Part shown: positions 8,972-17,925 of the stretch, one piece after another
Layout: the number at the start of each line of letters is the position of its first letter
Numbering within the stretch: the stretch's first letter is position 1
Origin: Clostridiales bacterium
GTDB lineage: Bacteria; Bacillota; Clostridia; Peptostreptococcales; Anaerovoracaceae
Direction: 5' to 3'
DNA length: 57,370 bases
Assembly: GCA_012513435.1 (NCBI GenBank)
Contig: JAAZCE010000010.1
Location: 1-57,370, forward strand
Notes under the pieces: model-generated
Database searches by the model: none
What the model saw: the letters and a program-made list of their open reading frames with translations, nothing else
Told to the model about the DNA's origin: nothing
Position numbers and translations under genes: made by a program

Positions 8972-9925
8972 TCACTTATATTTTAATAATTTTTTAATCT
9001 TAGGTTTCATATATTCAAAAAAACTTAATATACAATTGTTCTTTCTAACATTGTAATAAACTGACGGGCTAGCCCCAAATCCTCTAACAAATCTTTCTAT
9101 GCTTTCAATCATAGAACCTTCAAAATCAAAAACTTTTGAATTATTTGAAGCAAATTTTATTCCCTCCCAAACCAGCAAAGACGTTGCGCCGGAATTTCTA
9201 TAATCGGGGTCTCCACCGCTCATCAAATAGTAACACCTTCTATCATCATAGGCATAATATGTCGCTGAATGAACATTACCTTCTTTATCAACTGCACATA
9301 ATAATTTTCTAGCATTATGCTCCATAAGAACTGTATCTAATTTTCTTATGTCATCGCAGTTATAAGGGAATCTTCTGTTTTGACGGGCAAACGTTTTTTT
9401 CTGCATTTCTATTAACGTTTCAATACTCATATCATCTCTAACAACAACTTTCCCTCGTGCCTTTCTTATATCAGTTCTTATGTTTTCTTTAAGTCCGTCC
9501 CACACTTTATCTACATCTTTTATATCTTCAAGCCTATACGTAAACCTAGGGGAGACGCTAAAGCCCTTCCAAATAAATGGTAATATATAAGCATTATTTG
9601 TATCTAAATAAAAGTCGTAATTGCACTTTTGAGGTAATTGTTCTATGATTTGTTTAAGAATTTTCTTATCTTTTTCCAATTTTTTTGTTAATTTCCCACC
9701 ATTATCCTCAATATATATGCCCAACGTTTGTGTAAATGGTGGCATGGTCAGTATTTTAAAGCCTAGTCTTCTGTCCTTATATATTGGAAATGAAGCGCAT
9801 ATTTCATCATTTTTTTTCTTGACAACAATTTTTTCCCAAGAATTTCCTGCTACAGCATTTAACCACCATTCATTTTCAAAAATCGAATTCGTATGCGTTA
9901 TCATACTATTACTCTTAATATCCAT
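8972..9925 (-). CDS. FemAB/GNAT-like N-acyltransferase
   Basis: 317 residues resembling the FemAB-like arm of the GNAT fold. Visible are NEWWLNAVAG-type opening residues, the central LKENIRTDIRKARGKVVV segment, ATYYAYDDRRCYYLMSGGD, and the C-terminal FDFEGSMIESIERFVRGFG motif typical of this family. Members move aminoacyl or acyl groups to amino sugars or peptidoglycan. In a polysaccharide operon with two deacetylases, it most likely acylates a free amino group of the repeat unit; this is inferred. It lies 3 bp after the deacetylase-like gene. Confidence 0.75.
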   Translation of the reverse strand: MDIKSNSMITHTNSIFENEWWLNAVAGNSWEKIVVKKKNDEICASFPIYKDRRLGFKILTMPPFTQTLGIYIEDNGGKLTKKLEKDKKILKQIIEQLPQKCNYDFYLDTNNAYILPFIWKGFSVSPRFTYRLEDIKDVDKVWDGLKENIRTDIRKARGKVVVRDDMSIETLIEMQKKTFARQNRRFPYNCDDIRKLDTVLMEHNARKLLCAVDKEGNVHSATYYAYDDRRCYYLMSGGDPDYRNSGATSLLVWEGIKFASNNSKVFDFEGSMIESIERFVRGFGASPSVYYNVRKNNCILSFFEYMKPKIKKLLKYK

Positions 9926-9928
9926 TTT

Positions 9929-10729
9929 TCAACCTTTTTCCAATTCTCTAATAGCATCTCTATATGAAATAAATTCATATTTTTCCCCATTAAGCCACTG
10001 TATAGCCCATTTATACCAATCCCTCTCAGACGCATATCCGTCACAAAAAAGATAATCATGAAATAGTATGGTCAAAAATGGCAAGCCTTTTTCTTCAGCT
10101 TCTCTTATAATATTTATAGTTTTTTCTCTCTTTAAAGCGAATTTATGTGGTAAGTATCCGTCCATTATGGTTAATGGAAATTCCCACATGTTCCCAACTT
10201 TATATGGAGATTTTATTAAATAACCCTTTGTTTTATCAAATTCTGTAGTGTCAAATATATATCCACATTTATCCAAATTCATAAAAGTATTCGGGTTAAA
10301 TCTTACATAGTGCATTCTTATTCCAAAATCGCTTTTACTCAACAAAGCTTTGAATTTATTAAATTCAACAATCATCTCTTTATAATTTTCGTAATGAATC
10401 CCATGCACCCCTACATCAAATCCTGATGCATCAACCTTTATTATTACGTCTTTTGCATTTTCTAGGGAGTACGACATACCCAAGCCATTCTCCATCCCAA
10501 AGAAAAAGGTGGAAGGTATTGAATATTCGTTATCAAAGTTCATCACATCTCCAATATGGTGTCTAACTTTGTTAAACGGCGAAAGCATTCTGCTATACCA
10601 TTCTTTTAGACCATATTCTCCTCGAAAAAATTCTATAGTGCTTCTAACCCAAAGTTTAGGATATATCAAATCTTTAAAATGATCACTTCTATATAAATGA
10701 TCTACATCATGAGATACTATTATTTTCAT
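9929..10729 (-). CDS. NodB-like polysaccharide deacetylase family protein
   Basis: 266 residues with the NodB-fold metal triad. The opening IIVSHDVDHL supplies the Asp-Asp pair, and DVGVHGIHYENY the histidines. ILFHDYLFCDG carries the late catalytic histidine. There is no signal peptide, so it probably works in the cytoplasm on a nucleotide- or lipid-linked sugar rather than on finished wall polymer. Removing an N-acetyl group would expose an amine for the downstream FemAB/GNAT-like protein. AAAGGA precedes the ATG. Confidence 0.75.
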   Translation of the reverse strand: MKIIVSHDVDHLYRSDHFKDLIYPKLWVRSTIEFFRGEYGLKEWYSRMLSPFNKVRHHIGDVMNFDNEYSIPSTFFFGMENGLGMSYSLENAKDVIIKVDASGFDVGVHGIHYENYKEMIVEFNKFKALLSKSDFGIRMHYVRFNPNTFMNLDKCGYIFDTTEFDKTKGYLIKSPYKVGNMWEFPLTIMDGYLPHKFALKREKTINIIREAEEKGLPFLTILFHDYLFCDGYASERDWYKWAIQWLNGEKYEFISYRDAIRELEKG

Positions 10730-10751
10730 AAGTTTTTCCTTTAAATAATAA

Positions 10752-11663
10752 TTATTTTCCCCCTGCTAGCTCTTTTAAAAACCTCATAAAGTTTTTATGT
10801 TCAATTGCAAAATTTCCTGTAACATGTTCATCGTCTCCTACACTTTTAGACACTACTGATCCTATACTTACTTTGGCATTATGTCCAATTGAAATTCCGT
10901 TTATAATTGTCACTCCTGGTCCTATCCAAACGTTATCCCCGGTTTCCACTCTTCCAGCTAAACAAGTACATGCTGCTATAAATACTCTCTTCCCCAATTT
11001 ATCTGCATGGGCGATATGCACAAAATTATCCGTTTTAGTTTTTTCACCCACTATTGTGTCATCCCAAGGGTAAATAGCTTTATCAACACAATTGCTTTGC
11101 TGCAATTCAACCCCTTCTTCTAAAATCACGCCACCCAAATGCTTCACTGAAATTATCTCATCATCTAATCGTTTATGCTCAAAGCCTTCTCCACCAATAA
11201 TGGTTCCAGCTCTTATCGTACAATTGTTTTTTATTACTGTATTTTCCTTTACCGCTACAAACTCTTCAATAATTACATTATCTCCAATTATAACATTGTT
11301 TTTTGATATTATGGAACTCTCACTTATGCTACAATCTTTTCCTATTTTCGTTTCAAAACATTCCCTTCTATAAAATGAACTATTTTGCAGAGCGTTATGT
11401 AACATAAAAAAAGTGATCCGGGGATTTTCAACAACACATACTCCTTTGTTGAGCTTCATTAATCTATCTGCTAGTTCTTTATTGGTAAAAATCATCTGTG
11501 CATTTTCGGATAAATCATCAATATATTTTTGATTATCCAAGAATGTGCAAAATTTTAAATTTGTTTTAGCATTAGCTAATGCCAATGTCGCTATTTCTCT
11601 TTCGTTTATTATGTTGTATTTTTCCACAACATTTGTCTTTTCTAACAATAAACTTATCTTCAT
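10752..11663 (-). CDS. LpxD-like left-handed beta-helix N-acyltransferase
   Basis: 303 residues. An N-terminal domain of ~100 residues is followed by hexapeptide repeats from about 105 to 280 (SIISKNNVIIGDNVIIEEFV and similar). The region GGEGFEHKR and the downstream helix resemble LpxD, which adds 3-hydroxyacyl groups to the amine of a UDP-sugar. A Gram-positive cell makes no lipid A, so the substrate is more likely an amino sugar of this polysaccharide. The adjacent MaoC-like hydratase could supply a 3-hydroxyacyl donor. AAGGTG precedes the ATG. Fold certain, exact donor and acceptor unknown. Confidence 0.75.
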   Translation of the reverse strand: MKISLLLEKTNVVEKYNIINEREIATLALANAKTNLKFCTFLDNQKYIDDLSENAQMIFTNKELADRLMKLNKGVCVVENPRITFFMLHNALQNSSFYRRECFETKIGKDCSISESSIISKNNVIIGDNVIIEEFVAVKENTVIKNNCTIRAGTIIGGEGFEHKRLDDEIISVKHLGGVILEEGVELQQSNCVDKAIYPWDDTIVGEKTKTDNFVHIAHADKLGKRVFIAACTCLAGRVETGDNVWIGPGVTIINGISIGHNAKVSIGSVVSKSVGDDEHVTGNFAIEHKNFMRFLKELAGGK

Positions 11664-11675
11664 GTGCTATCACCT

Positions 11676-12089
11676 TTATATCAATTTTAATAACGAAGTT
11701 CCATCCATAACAATGATACCCTTCTGATTAATACACTCTATTTTAACTTCAATTAAACTTTTTTCTTCAATTATTTTTTCTATCTCTACATAGGCCGTTA
11801 CCGTATCCCCAATATAAACAGGGTGCTTATAGTTTAATTTTTCGTTAAGAAATATCGAGCCCTCACCAGGCATATCCATCCCTATTATTTTTGAAATCAT
11901 ACCCAAACAAAACAACCCGTGGGCTATGCATCTTCCAAATTTTGTATTTTCCGCATATCCTTTGTCAATATGTATTGGGTTAAAATCTTCTGAAATCAAT
12001 GTCAAACTCTTTACAACATCTTCTGTCGCAGTCTTCGTGCAAGAAGCCCTGTCTCCTACTTTTATAATTTTGTCATTGCTTCCTACCAT
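11676..12089 (-). CDS. MaoC-like (R)-specific enoyl-CoA hydratase
   Basis: 137 residues with the single hot-dog fold of MaoC/PhaJ hydratases. The catalytic signature is SEDFNPIHID (residues ~33-42, with the active Asp and His) followed by GRCIAHGLFCLGMISKI. These enzymes hydrate trans-2-enoyl-CoA to (R)-3-hydroxyacyl-CoA. Such a gene is unexpected in a polysaccharide operon. It lies 12 bp before the LpxD-like acyltransferase and 19 bp after the WbpD-like gene, so it probably makes a hydroxyacyl group for an N-acylated sugar. GAGGAG supports the ATG at 12089. The function in this pathway is inference. Confidence 0.8.
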   Translation of the reverse strand: MVGSNDKIIKVGDRASCTKTATEDVVKSLTLISEDFNPIHIDKGYAENTKFGRCIAHGLFCLGMISKIIGMDMPGEGSIFLNEKLNYKHPVYIGDTVTAYVEIEKIIEEKSLIEVKIECINQKGIIVMDGTSLLKLI

Positions 12090-12108
12090 TTACTCATATT
12101 CTCCTCGC

Positions 12109-12681
12109 TTAAAATTCATTATCTGTAACTTCTCTAAGGGTTTCATCCTCTATCTCATATTTTCTTCCACATTTTAAGCAAACAAAATTGCTATCCAATT
12201 TTTCCCCACATTCGCAAACCCACCCTATTTGCCTTGCCGGAACCCCTGCCATCAAAGCATAATCCGGGACATTATTTGTTACAACAGCACCTGCAGCAAT
12301 CATGGCCCATCGGCCAATTTCACAACCACATACAACCGTAGCATTCGCACCTATTGAAGTTCCTGTATGCAAAATTGTTTTCACGTACTTTCCACCCTTT
12401 GGGTACTTAGCCCTTGGATTTAAGTCATTAGTAAAAACCATTGAAGGACCACAAAAGATATAATCCTCAAGTTCAACACCTTCATAAACTGAAACATTAT
12501 TTTGGATTCTACACCCTAAACCTATCTTAACATTATTTGCAATATTTACATTTTGCCCAAAAGAACAATTGCAACCAATTTCAGCCCCTGATTGAATATG
12601 ACAAAAATACCATATTTTTGTTCCTTCACCTATTTTTACGTTATCATCAACAACACTTGTTTCATGTACAAAATAACCCAC
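12109..12681 (-). CDS. WbpD/WlbB-like UDP-2-acetamido-3-amino-glucuronate N-acetyltransferase with C-terminal zinc ribbon
   Basis: 190 residues starting at a GTG (12681) with GGAGA 9 bases upstream. Residues 5-155 are hexapeptide repeats of a left-handed beta helix, with YEGVELEDYIFCGPSMVFTN and AAGAVVTNNVPDYALMAGVP typical of WbpD/WlbB 3-N-acetyltransferases. Residues ~160-180 add a CxC...CxxC cluster (WVCECG, CLKCG), probably a small zinc ribbon. The enzyme acetylates the 3-amino group made by an aminotransferase and passes the product to the 2-epimerase encoded just upstream. Confidence 0.85.
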   Translation of the reverse strand: MGYFVHETSVVDDNVKIGEGTKIWYFCHIQSGAEIGCNCSFGQNVNIANNVKIGLGCRIQNNVSVYEGVELEDYIFCGPSMVFTNDLNPRAKYPKGGKYVKTILHTGTSIGANATVVCGCEIGRWAMIAAGAVVTNNVPDYALMAGVPARQIGWVCECGEKLDSNFVCLKCGRKYEIEDETLREVTDNEF

Positions 12682-12698
12682 TTTTATTCTCTCCTTAA

Positions 12699-13778
12699 TT
12701 ATCTATCAAACTTTGAAATTAATTCTGCTATTTTACATGCCGCTTTCCCATCTCCGAATGGCATCAATGCACATGTAAGTGATTGTTCTGTGTTTATTTT
12801 GCTAACAATCTCTTTTCTACAAGGTTTACATAACTGGTTTCTATTATCAATCATAGTCTCCGGCCATACTATATAATCAAATATAGTTATACACTGTTTT
12901 TTAGCAAAAAAGGCTTCTCGCTGCAATCCGCCAGAATCAGTCAATATTTTTTCTGCATTAACCGTTAAGTAAATTGACATCAAATACCCTACCGGTTGAC
13001 AAGCTATTATATTTTTAAAATTATATTTCTGTTTTAACTGTATCACCCGCTCTTTGTTCCGTGGGTGAACTGGGTATACACAGGGGAACTTCAATGAATT
13101 CATAGCATACAGTATTTCTGTTAGTGGTTCATCACTCCCCGCATTTTCTTCTCTATGGCAAGTCATATAGTAGAACTTATCTGGAAAAAAAATCTCCTCT
13201 CCATCAAGTCCTATTATTTTTTCTGGCGCTTTGCTTCCTATTTTGTCTACATAAAAGTTAAATGCATCATACATAGGGTCTCCGACTAAAAACACATTTT
13301 CCGTTTTTCCCTCTAAGCTTAGATTTCTTACGGCAGATTCTGTACAGCACATTAATATAGCAGATACATCGTCTGAAACAATTCTATTAATTTCCTCTGG
13401 ATTTGTGAGTGTGCCAAACCTAACCCCTGCTTCTACATGACATATTGGTATATGCAACTTCACACTGGCCAAAGCACCTGCCAAAGTGGAATTTGTATCT
13501 CCATATATGAGTACCATATCTGGTCTTTCTATCAATAATACCTTTTCAATCTCTATAAGCATTTCACCTGTCATTTTACCATGAGTTCCACCAGATATGC
13601 CTAAATTATAGTCTGGTCTTGGTATTTTTAGTTCATCAAAAAAAACATCTGACATATTATAGTCATAGTGTTGCCCTGTGTGTACAATAATTTCTTCATT
13701 GTTTTTTCTTAGTTGCCTAGAAACGACTGCAGATTTAATAAATTGTGGCCTCGCCCCTACTATTGTTAATACTTTCAC
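12699..13778 (-). CDS. UDP-N-acetylglucosamine 2-epimerase family (WecB/WbpI-like)
   Basis: 359 residues from a GTG start at 13778 (AGGAG upstream). Family landmarks are TIVGARPQFIKSAVVSRQL, HTGQHYDYNMSDVFF, IYGDTNSTLAGAL, HVEAGVR and LTDSGGLQREAFF, the UDP-binding motif. It inverts C2 of a UDP-GlcNAc-type sugar. In most genomes WecB makes UDP-ManNAc. Next to a WbpD-like acetyltransferase it more likely acts as WbpI, making UDP-2,3-diacetamido-mannuronate; the two cannot be separated here by eye. It is 132 bp downstream of the second deacetylase-like gene. Confidence 0.9.
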   Translation of the reverse strand: MKVLTIVGARPQFIKSAVVSRQLRKNNEEIIVHTGQHYDYNMSDVFFDELKIPRPDYNLGISGGTHGKMTGEMLIEIEKVLLIERPDMVLIYGDTNSTLAGALASVKLHIPICHVEAGVRFGTLTNPEEINRIVSDDVSAILMCCTESAVRNLSLEGKTENVFLVGDPMYDAFNFYVDKIGSKAPEKIIGLDGEEIFFPDKFYYMTCHREENAGSDEPLTEILYAMNSLKFPCVYPVHPRNKERVIQLKQKYNFKNIIACQPVGYLMSIYLTVNAEKILTDSGGLQREAFFAKKQCITIFDYIVWPETMIDNRNQLCKPCRKEIVSKINTEQSLTCALMPFGDGKAACKIAELISKFDR

Positions 13779-13910
13779 TTTTGCTCCTTTTTACTTCACT
13801 TTCGCCTATATTGCAAAGCTAGCCTTCATCTCCAATATCTTCTGTCTCAATATCCATACGTAAAATTTTTCTAAAAATATGCTAGCATTTCATCAGCCTT
13901 GTAAAACACA
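13779..13910 (-). other. 132-bp gap holding a possible frameshifted tail of the deacetylase-like gene
   Basis: No independent gene or clear promoter is seen here. From the stop at 13911, a one-base frame change gives an open tail reading DVFYKADEMLAYF with a TAG at 13871-13873. That reads like the natural end of a NodB-like protein, so the annotated stop may be an assembly error or a real frameshift. Confidence 0.35.
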
Positions 13911-14648
13911 TCACCGGACTTCATGAATAGTAACAAGCTCATCAACATTTGTAATATTGTCTGCGACCATTTTATATCTTTCTTTATTTGCCGAATTAAT
14001 GAATTTCTTTGTAGCATCACTAATATTCTCTCCCTCTACACTATATAAAAAGGCATGTGTCAATATATGTAACCTGTTATATTTATTAGATGAAATAATT
14101 TCACATACGTTTTCTCTCCATCTACCTCTGCTATCTGATACATATTTAAACTCTCTAAAGAATTTTTTACTATATGAATTTATTATGCCTTCAAATTGAT
14201 AGTCCATATTTAGAGTTTCCTCTGATGGTCTGTGCATTGAAACCGAACTAACTTTAGTATTTAAAATTGTTCCTAGTATCGTTGCTTCTTTTTGAACCAA
14301 CCCCTCAATACCTTCGTTTGCATTATAACAATCCTCACTATAATTAAGTTCGTCAAAATGCAAGCCTATTTCATGCTTTAGCTTGACAATTTTTTTCAAT
14401 TTTTCTATGTTATTTCTCTCGGCAATATTGTAAAAAGGAGATGTAACCATAACAAAATAGGTAGAAGACACTCCCAAACTAGCTTCAAATTCTGCCAGTC
14501 TTAACCCCTTGTCTATTGACCAATCAATATCATGTCTTAATATTACTGGTTTTAGCTTGTTCTCAAAATTTTTATAATTTGATATCTCATATGCATTATC
14601 ACCAAGTAAAGTTATTAATCTTCCATAACTATTATACGTAAACTCCAT
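13911..14648 (-). CDS. NodB-like polysaccharide deacetylase family protein
   Basis: 245 residues. The metal-binding pair is in VILRHDIDWS (residues ~33-42) and the histidine motif in KHEIGLHFDELNY (~90-102). A later SVSMHRPSEE and LHILTHAFLY provide further conserved histidines. No signal peptide is present, so it is probably cytoplasmic. It differs clearly from the other deacetylase-like gene at 9929. It sits between the nucleotide-sugar dehydrogenase and the 2-epimerase. The C-terminus may be cut by a frameshift. Confidence 0.75.
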   Translation of the reverse strand: MEFTYNSYGRLITLLGDNAYEISNYKNFENKLKPVILRHDIDWSIDKGLRLAEFEASLGVSSTYFVMVTSPFYNIAERNNIEKLKKIVKLKHEIGLHFDELNYSEDCYNANEGIEGLVQKEATILGTILNTKVSSVSMHRPSEETLNMDYQFEGIINSYSKKFFREFKYVSDSRGRWRENVCEIISSNKYNRLHILTHAFLYSVEGENISDATKKFINSANKERYKMVADNITNVDELVTIHEVR

Positions 14649-14658
14649 GATAACCTCG

Positions 14659-15972
14659 CTATAAAACTTCTATGTTATTCCTTATGTCTATATGCTTCAT
14701 CACATTTTTGGTGTCAAATATTGCCCGGGCACCCTTTTGAATCATTTCATAATCAATATTTGTGTGAGCACATGTTATAATCACCAAATCGTAGTTGCAA
14801 ATTTCTTCGCAATCTACTTTTTCGAGCCCTTTATAAACAGTACCGTTTTCATTATACTCTTTAATAAACGGATCATAGAAGTCCACACAGGCTCCATTGT
14901 GTTTCAAAATATTTATAACTGGTAACGCTGGGCTCTCTCTGTAATCATCAATATCTTGCTTGTATGCTACACCTAATACCAAAATCTTTGATCCATTAAG
15001 TGATTTTTGATGTTTATTCAAAATTTTACTGGCTCTTTCCACGCAATATTCCGGCATTTTATCGTTTATCATCATAGAAGACTCAATCATTGAAGTATGA
15101 AAACCAAATTCTCTAGCTTTCCATGAAAGATAATAAGGATCTAAAGGAATGCAATGTCCCCCTAACCCCGGGCCGGGATAAAATGCTTGAAATCCGTATG
15201 GTTTAGTTTTAGCGGCATCTACAACCTCCCACAAACTTATTCCCATCTTATCACATAAGATTGCAAGTTCATTAACAAGCCCAATGTTAATATTTCTATA
15301 AGTGTTTTCTAATATCTTTTCCATTTCAGCCACCGCAGGAGAAGATACCTCATATACATCCCCGTCCAGTACAGTTCTATACATTGCCGAAATAACCTCT
15401 GTTGCATCTTTTCCTATAGCCCCTACGACCTTGGGAGTATTTTTGGTTTTATATACTGCATTGCCCGGGTCAACGCGTTCAGGAGAAAACCCGAGATAAA
15501 AATCCTCTCCACAGTTGAGTCCCGATCCTTCCTCAATAATGGGTTTGATTAACTCCTCCGTAGTCCCCGGATACGTTGTGGATTCAAGAACCACCATAGT
15601 TCCACGAGTCATATGTTTTGATATTTCTATAGTTGAATTTTTTACATAACTTATATCAGGTTGCTGGTGCTCATCTAAGGGCGTCGGGACGCATATCGCA
15701 ATAAAGTCTACATCCTTGACAAAACTAAAGTCAGTAGTTGCAGACAGCATTCCACCCGACACAATTTCCTTTAAGTCCTTATCTACAACATCACCTATAT
15801 AATTTTCCCCTTTATTTACCATATCTACTTTGCTTTTCTGTACGTCAAACCCGATGGTTTTAAACCCTGCCTTTGCTTTTTCCACAGCTAATGGTAAACC
15901 TACATAGCCTAATCCAACAACACCAACCTTGACATTTCTATCCTTGATTTTTCTTAATAAATTTTCTTTCAT
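14659..15972 (-). CDS. UDP-N-acetyl-hexosamine 6-dehydrogenase (WbpA/WecC-type)
   Basis: About 437 residues, the three-domain UDP-sugar dehydrogenase fold. It shows the NAD loop VGVVGLGYVGLPLA, the substrate segment GFSPERVDPGN, and the catalytic cysteine in GPGLGGHCIPLDPYYLSWKA. The C-terminal domain has VLGVAYKQDIDDYRESPA. The HCIPLDPYYL form points to UDP-GlcNAc/ManNAc rather than UDP-glucose dehydrogenases. It makes the uronate that feeds the WlbA-like oxidoreductase. ATG 15972 has GGAGG upstream; the ATG at 15987 has none and overlaps the previous stop. Confidence 0.88.
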   Translation of the reverse strand: MKENLLRKIKDRNVKVGVVGLGYVGLPLAVEKAKAGFKTIGFDVQKSKVDMVNKGENYIGDVVDKDLKEIVSGGMLSATTDFSFVKDVDFIAICVPTPLDEHQQPDISYVKNSTIEISKHMTRGTMVVLESTTYPGTTEELIKPIIEEGSGLNCGEDFYLGFSPERVDPGNAVYKTKNTPKVVGAIGKDATEVISAMYRTVLDGDVYEVSSPAVAEMEKILENTYRNINIGLVNELAILCDKMGISLWEVVDAAKTKPYGFQAFYPGPGLGGHCIPLDPYYLSWKAREFGFHTSMIESSMMINDKMPEYCVERASKILNKHQKSLNGSKILVLGVAYKQDIDDYRESPALPVINILKHNGACVDFYDPFIKEYNENGTVYKGLEKVDCEEICNYDLVIITCAHTNIDYEMIQKGARAIFDTKNVMKHIDIRNNIEVL

Positions 15973-15986
15973 TTCTCCCTCCGACA

Positions 15987-17210
15987 TTACATAGTATCTA
16001 ATAATTTTTTAGCTATACTCCTGTAATTAAATACATTCATAGCAGCATTGTGACCGTTGTTTCCCAGTTTTTTCTTTTCTTCGCACGATATTTCCATCAA
16101 TATATTCAGTCCATCAATCAAATCGTTTTCCGCATTCCCGTTTACCGTAACGCCACAATTGTATTCTTTAATGTAGTTATTTGGAGCATCCACCATATAC
16201 AATATAGGTTTGCCTCCCATCATGGAATCAAAAAGCTTATTCATGCTTATACCGAATCTGAATATTTTCTGGCTCTTGGCCCCCACAAAACTTGCATCTA
16301 CATAATCAAATAATGATGGAATGGATTTTTTGGATATAGGCTCAAAAAAAGCAAACATACTCTCATGGCCCTGAGTTCTTCTTATTAATTCATCTTTGTC
16401 AGTGCCCTTTCCGATAAAAACAACTCTTATATCATCTTTATTTCGGGCAATTATGGCATCTATCAAAACATCAATGTTATATGTTGCATTTATACTCCCA
16501 AAAAAGCATAGATTGAACATTCCATTGTTTCTATTAAATTCCAAGTAATCCTTTACCTCTTTTGGTATTTCCTCCGGAGTTTTCCATTCCTCCAATACTA
16601 CTCCATTGGGGATATGAATGAACTTTTTGGGTGCCATTCCATGCTCTGTAAAATACTCTTTTGCAGCAGGAAGCAGTGAAGCAATAACGTCAGAATTCTT
16701 GCAGAATGAATTCTCCGCCATCTGCATAACTATGATAAATGGGTTGTGCTTTGACATTCCCCCGATTTCCATAGGACTTATAGGCCACATATCGTGCACT
16801 TCATGTATAAGCTTAACTCTTTTCTTGGATTTCTTTCTTATTCTTTGTCCTACATATGTATCAATGGGATATGTAGAAGAACATATTATTACATCCGGGG
16901 CAATTTCTTTTATTATCTTATCCGTATACAACCACAGCTTGCTTACAAACCTTGCCATAGTTACAGCCCTCTTTACTCCGTTGCCTTCATAAGGTCCTGT
17001 TCTTATCCAATGGTAATGAATATCATCTATTAACTCTTCTTGAAAATCCCTTCTTACTTCCGGATTTATCCTACGTAAATGGGAATAATCTCCTGCTATA
17101 ATATCAACTTTATGTCCCGATTTTATCCATTCTCTGGCAAAATAATAGGGTCTGAACTCCATTCCCATTTCGGGAGAGCCTGCATAATGATTTATTATTA
17201 AAATATTCAT
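15987..17210 (-). CDS. WbuB-like GT4 glycosyltransferase
   Basis: 407 residues, GT-B fold. It opens NILIINHYAGSPEMGMEFRPYY, followed by GHKVDIIAGDYSH and HEVHDMWPISP, the pattern of the WbuB/WlbH-like branch of GT4. The C-terminal half has LCFFGSINATYNIDVLIDA and the donor-site region FGISMNKLFDSMMGGKPILY. These enzymes commonly add the second sugar to an undecaprenyl-PP-linked amino sugar. The gene follows the PglC-type initiating transferase by 16 bp, consistent with that step. Confidence 0.85.
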   Translation of the reverse strand: MNILIINHYAGSPEMGMEFRPYYFAREWIKSGHKVDIIAGDYSHLRRINPEVRRDFQEELIDDIHYHWIRTGPYEGNGVKRAVTMARFVSKLWLYTDKIIKEIAPDVIICSSTYPIDTYVGQRIRKKSKKRVKLIHEVHDMWPISPMEIGGMSKHNPFIIVMQMAENSFCKNSDVIASLLPAAKEYFTEHGMAPKKFIHIPNGVVLEEWKTPEEIPKEVKDYLEFNRNNGMFNLCFFGSINATYNIDVLIDAIIARNKDDIRVVFIGKGTDKDELIRRTQGHESMFAFFEPISKKSIPSLFDYVDASFVGAKSQKIFRFGISMNKLFDSMMGGKPILYMVDAPNNYIKEYNCGVTVNGNAENDLIDGLNILMEISCEEKKKLGNNGHNAAMNVFNYRSIAKKLLDTM

Positions 17211-17226
17211 TTTTAATTTGCCTTCC

Positions 17227-17925
17227 TCATTTTAGCACACTCACTACCGTTTGAATCATTAATTTTATGTCTGCGCAAAAATTAAAATCCTTCATGTATT
17301 TCAGATTGTACTCCATTTTCTTTGGTAATACATGCTTGATATACGCCTCGTCTACCTCTACTCCACTCTTTGAGTAATTCAAAAGGATACCATCTTCATC
17401 TTTAAAATTTATACTGGCTAAAGACGTAATTCCCGCAGGAAGCAGTAGTGTTGCCAGCATCTGATTGCTATATTTATCAACGTATTTTTTAACCTCCGGT
17501 CTTGTGCCCACGAATGTCATCTCACCTTTAAGTACATTGAACAACTGAGGTATTTCATCAAGCCTGCATTTTCTAATCTTTGCTCCAACTCTGGTAACTC
17601 TATTATCTTTGCCCACAGTCACAAGGGATCCCATTCTATCTGCGTTATCTACCATAGTTCTGAATTTGAAAATTCTAAAAGGCTTATTTGCTGAAGTTAT
17701 TCTTTCCTGTCTATAAAAAACAGGACCTCTTGAATCTATTTTTATTGCTATAGCTAAAACAATAAATAACCATGATAACAATACTATCATCAATATTGAT
17801 ACTACTATATCAAATATCCGTTTAAACAGTAGCGAAGCCTTCTTATTCAGCAAAATATCATAATAAGCCTTAACTTCTTCGCTTTTCATTTCCTGAGGAA
17901 GTTTATCCCACGAAACAAGCATCAT
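17227..17925 (-). CDS. PglC/WcaJ-type initiating phosphoglycosyl transferase
   Basis: 232 residues, the small monotopic form of the bacterial sugar transferase family. One hydrophobic re-entrant helix lies at about residues 40-63. The catalytic region carries GPVFYRQERI, FRIFKFRTMV and the Asp-Glu dyad in CRLDEIPQLFNVLKGEM, then FVGTRPE. It moves a sugar-1-phosphate from a UDP-sugar to undecaprenyl phosphate and so starts the repeat unit. It overlaps the aminotransferase gene by 4 bp, matching the pgl-type order dehydratase, aminotransferase, transferase. Confidence 0.9.
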   Translation of the reverse strand: MMLVSWDKLPQEMKSEEVKAYYDILLNKKASLLFKRIFDIVVSILMIVLLSWLFIVLAIAIKIDSRGPVFYRQERITSANKPFRIFKFRTMVDNADRMGSLVTVGKDNRVTRVGAKIRKCRLDEIPQLFNVLKGEMTFVGTRPEVKKYVDKYSNQMLATLLLPAGITSLASINFKDEDGILLNYSKSGVEVDEAYIKHVLPKKMEYNLKYMKDFNFCADIKLMIQTVVSVLK

